Assembly (NCBI GenBank): GCA_025809375.1
Contig: CP099514.1
Coordinates: 682,001 to 746,000 of the forward strand
Length of the DNA: 64,000 nucleotides
Direction of reading: 5' to 3'
Source of the DNA: Bacillus zhangzhouensis
Lineage (GTDB): Bacteria; Bacillota; Bacilli; Bacillales; Bacillaceae
The notes under the pieces are model-generated. The model worked only from the letters and a program-made list of their open reading frames with translations, had not been told where the DNA came from and searched no databases. Within the stretch, counting starts at the first letter, position 1; each line of letters starts with the position of its first letter. The translations under genes were made by a program, and so were the position numbers. Positions 8,193 through 16,767 of this stretch are shown here, piece by piece.

Positions 8193-10055
8193 CTATGCTT
8201 CTTCTTCTATATCATCCTCAGACACATCATAATACATTGTATCATGAGGAAGTTTAATATTTGGCACCCAGAGAGCTTTTCCACCCCATCCCTTAGTACC
8301 AGTTACTTGATACACGGTCAAAACTACTTTGTCATGGAAAGTGCCACCTAGTTTCCAGTCGTTCGGAGACAACAAGGCTCCTGTCCCTTGTGCAACATCT
8401 CTTCCTCTTCTGACAATCAAAATCCCCTGTCCAGCTGGTTGTTCTGAAAGAAGTGTATCGATGACAGAAAGGAATACATCTAACTTGAAATCCGGGCTGG
8501 CAATAATGTGGGATAATATTTTCTTAATTAACCTCAAATTTACCTGGTAATAAGGATCATCATCGGAAAAAGGCTCCAATAGTTTTGTTATATCATCTAT
8601 GGTGTTATTATCCGGATAGAACGGATAATAGTTCGTTCCACCTGAAAGGATATTGACTCGTTTGTTATCAATAACATTCCTTCGAGTTGGATTCAATCCA
8701 ACTGGATAATAAATTTTTATGTTTTCAATTCCTTGCTCTACTTGTGCGATAATGGCATTATTAGTAGCGTTAATGTCCGTAAATAATTTATAGAGTTGTT
8801 CATCTATAAATATCTTCATCATGCCAGAGTCTCTGTCATAACCAAACATCCTACTATGTTGCCACATAGTATCAGCCTGGGGGTTTTTGCTGGTTCTTGT
8901 ATAATAAATTGTCTGTAGCCCTGGAAAAGTTACGCCTCGGCCTAGAGTGTTTCCGCCTACGATAAAATTACAGCCTGTTGCATAATCTGGACTCTCAACA
9001 TCTGTTTTTCCATTCATAACAAGAATTTTTATACCTTTGTTTTCCAACAAATCCTTAGTAGTTTTATAGATAACTTCAAAAGAAAGCTTCTCACTTTTGT
9101 TGGGTTCTAAAGAATTATAGTGGGTTTGTAGTTCTGTGATGAATTCGGTATTGATATGCTCCATACACCAATCTAGTTCCTTTGCGACATCGTCAGCAAA
9201 ACGCTGGTGGACATTTTGTCGTACACTTGGATGTAAAAGACAATTTGACACTTTTCCTTTTGATGACAAAATCTGAGCAGATACTGCAAGATGGCGTATA
9301 ACAACACTTCGTGTCGGTTGTTTGATTGTTTCAAGAAAATCAATGCATTCAGGTTTACCGCTTGTTGGAAAGAAAAAGTCTCCACCTAAATAGCCATCCC
9401 CTGGATAGAAGTAGTATGTAAAATATGGATGCCAACCAGACGCAAGGGTCTGTAATAAGATTGCTTGAGGCGTACCTGTAACCTGTAGGTATAAGCTACT
9501 TGATGCTCCATTTTTTATAGAACCCAGATATCTATTAATTGATGACTGACTATTGCGGTTTATTAGAGTATTTAAGGAAGCAGCATCTGCCTCATCGTCA
9601 ACAATGAATAGAGGATTTCCCTTCATAAAGCCTGTAGAATTAAATACATTTGCCCACAATCTTAGTACTCTTGCATTTTTCTTTAGAACGACAATGGCTG
9701 GCTTAACAAGGCTATTTTCAATAAATAAGCCTGAGTCGTTTTCGCCACAAATACAGAAGCCGTCTAAGTCGTCTCTAACTCGATCTAAGGTTTGTTGTTG
9801 CAAGACAACATTGTCTGTTGTGAGTAAGATGAATGCGGGAAAACCTAAATCTGCAGCTTTGCACATAACACCAAACATTTGACCGGTTTTTCCAGATTGC
9901 ACATTACCAAACAACAAACCAATCTCATGACTTATAAATGAAAAATTACGAATATGTTGATTACCAATATCTTCAGCTTTTTTGGAAATGGACTCAGCTA
10001 ATTTTTCGTTACCTCGCTCTTTTATTTTTTGAAGGTATGTTTTTAAATACTGCAT
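8193..10055 (-). CDS. Z1-domain ATPase (helicase-like NTPase of restriction systems)
   Basis: 620 residues from the ATG at 10055, which follows AGAGGTG. An ATG at 10070 overlaps the preceding stop as ATGA and is the alternative. Superfamily-2-like NTPase motifs are clear: Walker A GNVQSGKT at 50-57, Walker B-like FIVDDEADAAS, TGTP, GGNTLGRGVTFPGL and the arginine-finger region WQHSRMFGYDR. This is the Z1 domain layout, known from predicted restriction operons that pair a 5mC methyltransferase with NTPases. It is likely to translocate on, or remodel, DNA for the PLD nucleases either side of it. Coupled to the upstream gene by overlap. Confidence 0.88.
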   Translation of the reverse strand: MQYLKTYLQKIKERGNEKLAESISKKAEDIGNQHIRNFSFISHEIGLLFGNVQSGKTGQMFGVMCKAADLGFPAFILLTTDNVVLQQQTLDRVRDDLDGFCICGENDSGLFIENSLVKPAIVVLKKNARVLRLWANVFNSTGFMKGNPLFIVDDEADAASLNTLINRNSQSSINRYLGSIKNGASSSLYLQVTGTPQAILLQTLASGWHPYFTYYFYPGDGYLGGDFFFPTSGKPECIDFLETIKQPTRSVVIRHLAVSAQILSSKGKVSNCLLHPSVRQNVHQRFADDVAKELDWCMEHINTEFITELQTHYNSLEPNKSEKLSFEVIYKTTKDLLENKGIKILVMNGKTDVESPDYATGCNFIVGGNTLGRGVTFPGLQTIYYTRTSKNPQADTMWQHSRMFGYDRDSGMMKIFIDEQLYKLFTDINATNNAIIAQVEQGIENIKIYYPVGLNPTRRNVIDNKRVNILSGGTNYYPFYPDNNTIDDITKLLEPFSDDDPYYQVNLRLIKKILSHIIASPDFKLDVFLSVIDTLLSEQPAGQGILIVRRGRDVAQGTGALLSPNDWKLGGTFHDKVVLTVYQVTGTKGWGGKALWVPNIKLPHDTMYYDVSEDDIEEEA

Positions 10056-10066
10056 TGATACACCTC

Positions 10067-11215
10067 TCATTCGTTAGTAATTGTTTCAAACGATAAAACC
10101 CACACATCAAGCTCGGTGCCATCTTCGTCCAATGCTTTCTGATCTGTTTTTGAAAGTACAAGGCTATCGCAACCGTATGCTTGTAACATTTCTTTCGTAA
10201 TCATTCCCTTACGATCAGTATCAGCTTGGGTGTCATTAACTGGTGTTACTAAACCTGCTGCTGCAAGTCTACCTTTAATCCAACGACCAAGAATGAGTTC
10301 ATCGCCAACAGCACTGAATTGTTTATTGCCATCGCTTGTGGTATGAGCTTTAAACCAATAGCCATCATCGGTAACAACAAAAAAAGGCTTGTTTTTTTCA
10401 GGGTAACCTTCTGAACGAGTTATCGCTTTGCTAACAGTCAATTGAGTTTCGTACCAATCACGGGATTTCCTTTTACTTCGTGGTGCGGCATAGCTAACAT
10501 TTATATTTGACTTTGTGAAATGCTTACCATCATCCATGTGTCGCTCATCGTAAGCAGGAACTTTTAATGGCAGTACAAAAGAAACATCTGTTTTATGCTG
10601 TTCATAAAGCTGTACACCAGTTTGGGGAATCTGTGTTACCGTATCAATGCCACTAAGTGATGTGTTAACTTCCCTGACTATTGGCATTCCTGTAATGTTA
10701 GCAATATTATCAGAGCAGTTCTGAGCCTTTAACCTCTCTAAAAATTCAGCAATTTCTTTACATTCAGTAGCATCATCAGTAACCGATGAGATTTCATATT
10801 GCCTACGGTTATTAGCATCTAATTTGATTACACCTAAGTTTGCGGAACCAATAATAGCAGAAACAGGTTGCCCATCTTTATAAAAGCAGTATACTTTTCC
10901 ATGATATTTGAATGCTTTTACGATCTTAATTTCACCTATACCAGTCTCTATCCATTTTTTGTTGATTTCTAAAACAGTATTATATGATCCTTCTGGCATT
11001 CCTTCGATGAAGTACATTCCAATGGTAAGGCATATACTTGATATATTATGCTCTTCGACTAGATTGTCAAGTTCTTCCAAGGCGGCACGAGAAATATACC
11101 CAACCGCGATTTCAACACGGTCTGATTTTGCGATCTGCTCGTTAAAACAATTTATAATTGTTTGTTGACCCTCTGATGTTCCAAGAGGAAGGATGTTTGA
11201 ATATAACAGTTTCAT
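10067..11215 (-). CDS. PLD/NgoFVII-family restriction endonuclease, canonical active site (R2)
   Basis: 382 residues from the ATG at 11215, preceded by AAAGGAGTGAG; the 15-codon upstream extension overlaps the regulator and has no ribosome site. The N-terminal PLD nuclease domain is intact: His105-Gly-Lys107, Gly123-Ser124-Ala-Asn126 and Glu141 (RRQYEIS). The C-terminal region (FFVVTDDGYWFK, LGRWIKGRL, TKEMLQAYG) parallels that of the 7222-8178 protein, so the two are paralogues. In BfiI, a related PLD enzyme, a C-terminal B3-like domain binds the target; the same division is inferred here. Confidence 0.87.
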   Translation of the reverse strand: MKLLYSNILPLGTSEGQQTIINCFNEQIAKSDRVEIAVGYISRAALEELDNLVEEHNISSICLTIGMYFIEGMPEGSYNTVLEINKKWIETGIGEIKIVKAFKYHGKVYCFYKDGQPVSAIIGSANLGVIKLDANNRRQYEISSVTDDATECKEIAEFLERLKAQNCSDNIANITGMPIVREVNTSLSGIDTVTQIPQTGVQLYEQHKTDVSFVLPLKVPAYDERHMDDGKHFTKSNINVSYAAPRSKRKSRDWYETQLTVSKAITRSEGYPEKNKPFFVVTDDGYWFKAHTTSDGNKQFSAVGDELILGRWIKGRLAAAGLVTPVNDTQADTDRKGMITKEMLQAYGCDSLVLSKTDQKALDEDGTELDVWVLSFETITNE

Positions 11216-11219
11216 TAGC

Positions 11220-11450
11220 TCACTCCTTTGTTTTTGATGGGGTTTCTGTAGTTTTTTCAATCTCCATAATATCTGAAATATCGCAGTTAAGCGCCTTACA
11301 TACTTTTATTAAAATGTCAGTATTAACATTTTCATTTTTGCCAAGCTTAGCCATTGAAGCTGTACTAATACCAGCTACTTCTCTTAAATCCTTTTTTTTC
11401 ATATCTCTATCAATAAGAAGTTTCCATAGCTTTTTATAACTTATGGACAT
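11220..11450 (-). CDS. XRE-family regulator heading the nuclease operon
   Basis: 76 residues, nearly all helix-turn-helix (KKDLREVAGISTASMAKLGK) followed by a Thr/Lys-rich tail. The start is ATG at 11450 after GAGGTGAT. The stop is four bases from the start of the canonical nuclease, and the ribosome site of that gene lies inside this one. First gene of the operon. The promoter upstream carries a palindrome and tandem repeats, so autoregulation is likely. Its sequence differs from the 5769-6122 regulator. Confidence 0.85.
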   Translation of the reverse strand: MSISYKKLWKLLIDRDMKKKDLREVAGISTASMAKLGKNENVNTDILIKVCKALNCDISDIMEIEKTTETPSKTKE

Positions 11451-11456
11451 AATATC

Positions 11457-11532
11457 ACCTCGCCTTATTACCTCGCCTAAGCTAATAAATATAGTTTATC
11501 ATAAAGTTAGCGAATCGACAATTAAAATTCGC
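11457..11532 (-). promoter_or_regulatory. promoter and candidate operators of the nuclease operon
   Basis: Minus-strand TTGTCG (11516-11521) and TAAACT (11493-11498) are separated by 17 bases. An inverted repeat GCGAA/TTCGC (11510-11514 and 11528-11532) surrounds the -35. Two direct repeats of ACCTCGCC (11457-11464, 11470-11477) with a 13-base period lie between promoter and start codon. These are plausible operator sites for the small XRE protein. Confidence 0.55.
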
Positions 11533-11651
11533 AAACGTAAAATAAACATCGTGTTAATCAAAATAAATGTTATAATTTACCTACAAGCTAATGTTTGAAT
11601 AGTAAAAATCCATAAAGATATTAATTTCATATGGGGTGAGGAGGGAGAGCC

Positions 11652-13157
11652 TTGGCGGGTAATCGTTCATTTAAAGATTATGCGGCAGAAAGATTCTATA
11701 ATGAGATGTTTGCTACGTACAAAGTTACATCTCAGATAATTACGACAACTTAGACTTACGGCTAAACAGAGTTCAAAACATCGGCGGCATTGAGTTATCA
11801 GATATAGAAGTAAAGTTCGTATCTGTTAATGACTTACCGGACATGAAAATAGAATTTGATGTTGCTGTTGAAGCTGAATTTGAAGTCCGAGAATCAGATT
11901 ATCACTATGATGAATTAGAAAATTGCCAGCAATGGTTTATGCTTGAATGCTCAGGAGATTTAGATTGCAATTTGGATTACTTTTCAATCTCCAGTATAAC
12001 TAAGTATACTAGCAAAAATAAACAACCAAAACCTATGCCAGACTCCCTTGTCCCTATCATTCATAAGGAACAACTAGAATCTGTTGCCACAGACTTCCTT
12101 AGAAGACATTACCCTGAAGCATTAAAAACTCCAATGGCAGTTGAGTCACAGGTGTTGGCGGAAAACATGGGCCTTACAGTAGAAATGAGAGAGATTACAA
12201 AGGATTTCACTGTTTTTGGGCAGATATACTTTCACGACTGTGATGCAGAGTTTTATGATGAAGATGGCGATGAAATGGTACAGACCCGTGTGAGTGGCCG
12301 TACAATAATCGTGGACCCTAAAGCTTACTTCCTTCGTAATCTGGGATCAGTCAATAATACTATTGTGCATGAGTGTGGTCATTGGGACCAACATAGAAAA
12401 GCATTTGAATTGGAGCGGTTATATAATAGTAGTGCCACACGAATCAAGTGTCAGGTAGTTGGGGGTATAAAAGACAATACCAGAGATGCAACTGACTGGA
12501 TGGAATGGCAGGCGAATGCCCTCGCTCCAAAGATATAAATGAAACTTGCCATGTTTAAAACCCAAGCGTTTAAATTTATTAAGCAATTCAGTTCAGAACT
12601 GGGAACATCTGAACTTATAGATGTAATGGAACCAGTTATTGACGCCTTAGCAACGTTTTTCAGCGTATTTCGGGCAGCAGCTAAAATCAGAATGATTGAT
12701 ACTGGATATGAGGAAGCAATCGGAACCTTTCCTTACATAGATGGTCGCTACGTCAAGCCACATAGATTTAAGAAGGGTGCGCTTGAAAGAAATCAGACTT
12801 TTTCTATAGGTGCAGAGGATGCTGGTATCCAAAGCATAACTAATCCAGAAATGGCGGCTTTAGTTAGGGACGGAAGTTATATATGTAGATTCCCACTTTG
12901 TTTTAAACCACCCAAAATATATAACACAGGATATATTTGGACAGACCATACTTACTGATTATGCACGAATTCATATGGAGGAGTGTTGCTTGGTTTTTGA
13001 GTTATCAGTCAAATCCGGGTGTAAGGAAAGATATTATACTGAATGTTTCCTTAATCGTGATAAGAAATTGAATATTGATTTTGATATAAAATATTGTAAT
13101 GGTTTTGAGTATGCGACTCCAGAAAAGAAGGCCCAATTACTAGCCGAAACAATCTAG
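11652..13157 (+). pseudogene. ImmA/IrrE-type metallopeptidase gene, broken
   Basis: One ancestral gene, starting at TTG 11652 (after GGAGGGAG) with MAGNRSFKDY, is now split. A frameshift near 11730 moves the reading into the frame of DNYDNLDLRLN. The main fragment (11843-12538) holds the zinc motif HECGHW of ImmA/IrrE proteases. A TAA at 12536-12538, probably from CAA, interrupts it in frame. A further frameshift near 12890 leads into DSHFVLNHPKYI and on through 12975-13157. This type usually cleaves XRE repressors of mobile elements or acts in toxin-antitoxin pairs. At least three lesions make it non-functional as a whole. Confidence 0.8.
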
Positions 13158-13821
13158 TAGAAAATCATCATGAGGCATTTATCAGCCATGAAGATTATGA
13201 AGCTGTGGAAGCTATTCTCAATCAGAGAGCAAAGGAAAAAGGAATTGAAAATCGCAATAGTAAATATCTAAACCGATATTCTTTTTCAGGTAAGATTATT
13301 TGCTCGGAATGTGGCAGTACCTTCAAAAGACGGATTCATTCATCTGGTAGAAGAAAGTACATTGCTTGGTGCTGTAGTAAGCATATAAGCCAAATAATGG
13401 AATGTTCAATGCGTTCATACGAGATGAAGATATAAAGACTGCATTTGTTACGATGATGAATAAACTCATTTTGGTCACAAGTCCATATTAAGGTCACTTT
13501 TGAATGGGTTACGTAGCCAGAATAATGCAGAGAGTTTTCGTAGAATCGAAGAGTTGGCAACCAAAATTGAAAACAACATAGAGCAAAGCCAGATGCTGAC
13601 AGGCTTAATGGCCAAAGGATATCTGGAACCTGCTCTGTTTAATAAAGAAAAGAATTCATTGGAAGCAGAAAGAGAAAGTCTTTTTGCGGAAAAGGAACAA
13701 CTTACTCATTTCGTCAACGGAAATTTTACAAAAGTAGAAGAAGTTGACCGGCTGCTTAAGTTTACGACTAAGTCCAAAATGCTCACATCCTATGAGGATG
13801 AGCTGTTATGGGGTCAGTCCC
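13155..13821 (+). pseudogene. large serine recombinase, internal and C-terminal remnant
   Basis: From the motif VENHHEAFIS the frame reads through a recombinase zinc ribbon (CSECGSTFKRR ... AWCCSKH). It shifts frame near 13415 (FIRDEDIKTAFVTMMNKL) and again near 13475 (FGHKSILRSLLNGL). It continues in a coiled coil to SKMLTSYEDEL, where it stops matching at about 13805. The N-terminal catalytic domain is missing; the fragment is joined directly to the ImmA pseudogene. This is what is left of an integrative element that once carried this region. Confidence 0.8.
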
Positions 13822-13829
13822 ACGTGTCC

Positions 13830-14660
13830 TTACCTTTTTTTATTTGTAAATGTTTTTTGATGAGTATAGCAAAAAATCTTTCCTTGGAATCTTAATTGAG
13901 ACAGACAGTACGATCGAACTTTATCGGATACAGCGATTTGGCATTCTTGGCAAACTGCGTTCTCAGATTTTTGTCCAGATGAAGTTCGCTTAATTTGTTC
14001 AATATGCTGTTTTCGCATTTTGTCATCTTTGATATTAGCTTGACAGAGTGTTTCATACAAACGCGTTCGTTCGCTCTCAGAATAAATTGGTGATGGATGC
14101 TACATGCGGATATTTGCACTTTTCCGATTGATAAAATCCGTTAATTCTATATCATAAATGACTAACTCATTTGATTGAATTTGCCTTAATTCTTTATCTA
14201 CTTTAAATGTACATCGCTTCGTAAATGAGATTAAAGAAACGATTGTGAGATATCAATCAAGTTTCCTACGCAGCGCTTGATGGCTTGGATGTTTCCATAA
14301 TTTTGAGCGAGTGGACTCTAAACGGAAATTTTCCGTTTACCAGCCATGTCTTGCGCTTTTTACCACCGTAAATTGTACCCTGATAGTTCTTCGTTTCAAT
14401 TACGAACAAGGAATGCGGAGAGATGATGATATGGTCAATTTGAGAGTAACCCGTTGAAGAAGAAGGATTTTCTATTAGTACATCATTCAAAAAAAGAAAA
14501 TCTTTTGGCTATTGCGAGAGCTGAATATCTATTTTGTACTCACCAAGTGCCCCTTTCGGACGTTTTTTTGTTGGACATCTTTTTGTACAATAGGTTTAGC
14601 CGTTTTTTCTTTTTAAATAAAAAGTCTAAGAACATTTGTCTCCTCGATTCTGCATTCATT
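13830..14660 (-). pseudogene. NERD-domain nuclease-related protein, broken
   Basis: Read on the minus strand, N-terminal pieces near 14660-14540 (PIVQKDVQQK, YSALAIAK) lead into a NERD domain at 14490-14266 (SQIDHIIISPHSLFVIETKNYQG). A charged middle region follows. A zinc-finger-like end at 13930-13830 (CQECQIAVSDKVRSYCLS, then KIFCYTHQK) closes it. At least four frameshifts or stops separate the pieces. NERD proteins have a restriction-endonuclease-like core and often ride on mobile elements. No part is likely to be expressed as a full protein. Confidence 0.7.
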
Positions 14661-14782
14661 TCTTCTGTATATATCTTATCGTCTCCTTGTCATACTTTTG
14701 AATGAAATTGATCCAATAGAATTGACGCGAGAACCAGGAATAGGCAAAATGAAAGAAACTGTAAAGTAAAGGGAGACAAATC

Positions 14783-15967
14783 ATGATTCATATTGTGTTC
14801 GGCGCTTCAGCTGCTGGTAGTTTAAAACAAGCATTTATTGAAATGAAAAGAAACCAAATTGAAAAAGTGATCACGTTTGATGATACGTATTCCATTGGCC
14901 CGCTTTGGCATTTACACGAACATGAAGGACAAGCGAACCGTATAGAGTGGCTGCGTAACGTGATGTCAAACGAGTTTGGTTATTTTGACGACATGGTTAA
15001 TGATCAACACAGAATGCTTCAGCAAATAAAAGAAATAATAGCTGGCAGTCGTATTCTCATCTGGGCAGGCAGTAATGCACATGAGCAAATTGGCTTGCGA
15101 TATGCCATTTATTTATTAAAAGAAAAAAACATTGAATTGTCTCTAATCAATACAACGACAGCATTTGATCAGCTGTTCAATACAAATACAAGAAGAATGA
15201 TCCTTCGACATTCCGGGGAAATCACATCTGAAAAATTTAAAATTTTGTACGAGAGTAAAGAGCACATTCACACAGTGTCAACAGAAGAAAAAGAAAGATT
15301 GCAAAATGAATGGCTTTCATTTGCTAAAGAAAATCATACGCTGCGGATATGGAAAAAAGGACAAGCGATCAGCGTACCAGAAGATGAATTTGATGCTTAT
15401 TTAGTGAAAATGGCTAAGCGGCTTCATCAGTCCGCGCCAGAAGAGGAGTACATCGTCACTCCACGTCTAATAGGAGAAGTCATTGGTCATTTAGATCAGT
15501 ATACCGGAGATGATTTTATTGAATATCGACTGAAGACATTAATTGATCAAGGGATTTTTGACATGAAAGGAAAACGAACTTCTATGCGTTATTACTCGTT
15601 TAAACTGACAGAGTTCGGTCAGAAATTCAAAAAATGGGTGTGCTGTCGAGAGTTTGTGGATCATCCCTTTGTGAAAATTGAAGGAGATTTCGGTGGTGAA
15701 CCTTTTCAATGCGGGCATTGTCAATGTCATTTAGAAAGAGATGATGTACCAGTAAGCGATACTCTTTTCTCAAAGATATGGAATTGGAACATACAGTATG
15801 GCCGCTGGTTTGACGAAGAAACCGATGATTTGCTGCCAAATGGCGTAGACATGGAAAAGAAGTTCAATCAAGAAGGAGAGCGAATCACGAAAGAAGTGAA
15901 ACGTGAATTATCCCCTGCGTATCAAATAGAGTATAGCCCAAGTGAAATGACGAGATATATTATTTAA
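14783..15967 (+). CDS. DUF1835-domain protein of unknown function
   Basis: 394 residues, ATG after AAAGGGAGACAA. The N-terminal 140 residues (MIHIVFGASAAGSLKQAF, then DDTYSIGPLWH) match the DUF1835 family, followed by a middle DUF3658-like part and a winged-helix-like segment near 230-290 (FKLTEFGQKF). The end has a Cys/His cluster CGHCQCH. The family is widespread in Bacillus and is not functionally assigned. It is the first intact gene to the right of the decayed element, and appears to be a single-gene unit. Confidence 0.8.
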   Translation: MIHIVFGASAAGSLKQAFIEMKRNQIEKVITFDDTYSIGPLWHLHEHEGQANRIEWLRNVMSNEFGYFDDMVNDQHRMLQQIKEIIAGSRILIWAGSNAHEQIGLRYAIYLLKEKNIELSLINTTTAFDQLFNTNTRRMILRHSGEITSEKFKILYESKEHIHTVSTEEKERLQNEWLSFAKENHTLRIWKKGQAISVPEDEFDAYLVKMAKRLHQSAPEEEYIVTPRLIGEVIGHLDQYTGDDFIEYRLKTLIDQGIFDMKGKRTSMRYYSFKLTEFGQKFKKWVCCREFVDHPFVKIEGDFGGEPFQCGHCQCHLERDDVPVSDTLFSKIWNWNIQYGRWFDEETDDLLPNGVDMEKKFNQEGERITKEVKRELSPAYQIEYSPSEMTRYII

Positions 15968-16193
15968 AACAGTAGGATTAATGAAGTAAATGCAGGTTTT
16001 TCTAGAATTAGACATTCGTTGAAACTGATGAGACATGAATGTTTAATTCTTATTTTTATTTATGAATGAATTTAAGATATGCAGAAAAATGAATCTACAA
16101 TGGAAAGGGAAAACATTGGAACAATTTTTTCATTAAAATCGTAATAGAGATAGAGCGTTCAACAGAAATCTGTGAAACGGAGAGGAGTATTAC
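15968..16193. other. intergenic stretch
   Basis: 226 AT-rich bases between the DUF1835 gene and the broken membrane-protein gene. I see no gene, hairpin terminator or strong promoter in it. A ribosome site AGAGGAG at 16181-16187 belongs to the next start. Confidence 0.4.
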
Positions 16194-16741
16194 ATGGAAC
16201 AAGCTGCACTGAAAAAGATGAGAACGAAACAAGTAGTTACCTCTAATTTGCTATTCGGCATGATGATCTTGATTTTTTTTATTTTGATTTAAAATGTTGA
16301 AATTCAATTTACATATTTCTTTCTTTTTTTAGGAATCTTCATGCTCCTTCAAGGCATTTACAGGTTGGTTAAAAAAGGATCAACAAAATCTTTCATTCCC
16401 ATTTTTGAGCAGGTAGCCATTTATGAAAAAGAGATATTGGGAAAAGAGCGGAGAATCTTTGGAAATTGATATTGAGCGGGCTTATGTTCTTCCAATCATT
16501 TAGTTATCAAACGTTACAAGATCCATTCTTTCATATAGAACCTATGTTTCTCATTTTCTTATTTGTTATGGCTCTAGCCCTTATCAATATAAGCATGCTT
16601 TTTCGCTTTAGAAAAATCGACCGGTCGACTGAAGGCGTATTAACAGGCTATACAAAAGAGTCAAATATAATGGACATAGCTTTAGGGTTCTTAACTGTAA
16701 TCATCATCTATATCTTTATCGTCATTTTTCTTCTTCCATAA
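16194..16741 (+). pseudogene. small membrane protein gene, broken
   Basis: A start at ATG 16194 with a good ribosome site reads MEQAALKKMRTK and a first membrane helix, then meets TAA at 16290-16292. The same frame continues with a second helix (YFFLFLGIFMLL) and VAIYEKEILGKE. A one-base shift near 16444 in an A run moves into the frame of the last part (LSGLMFFQSF to IFLLP), which has two more helices. The open piece from TTG 16466 is not a gene of its own. Original length about 180 residues with four membrane segments; no family recognised. Confidence 0.65.
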
Positions 16742-16767
16742 AACATCATCATTTTGAGGTGAAACAA

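Noticed and set aside
5725..11450. The methyltransferase-nuclease island as DISARM or BREX
   Set aside because: DISARM needs DrmA (DUF1998 helicase-type) and DrmB, and BREX needs PglZ and BrxC/L; none is present. The ATPase has Z1 motifs instead.
12975..13157. A separate 60-residue gene
   Set aside because: Its sequence continues the ImmA-type protein after a frameshift near 12890; it is a fragment.
14454..14705. Plus-strand 83-codon frame
   Set aside because: Antisense to the N-terminal part of the NERD pseudogene; no ribosome site or recognisable protein pattern.
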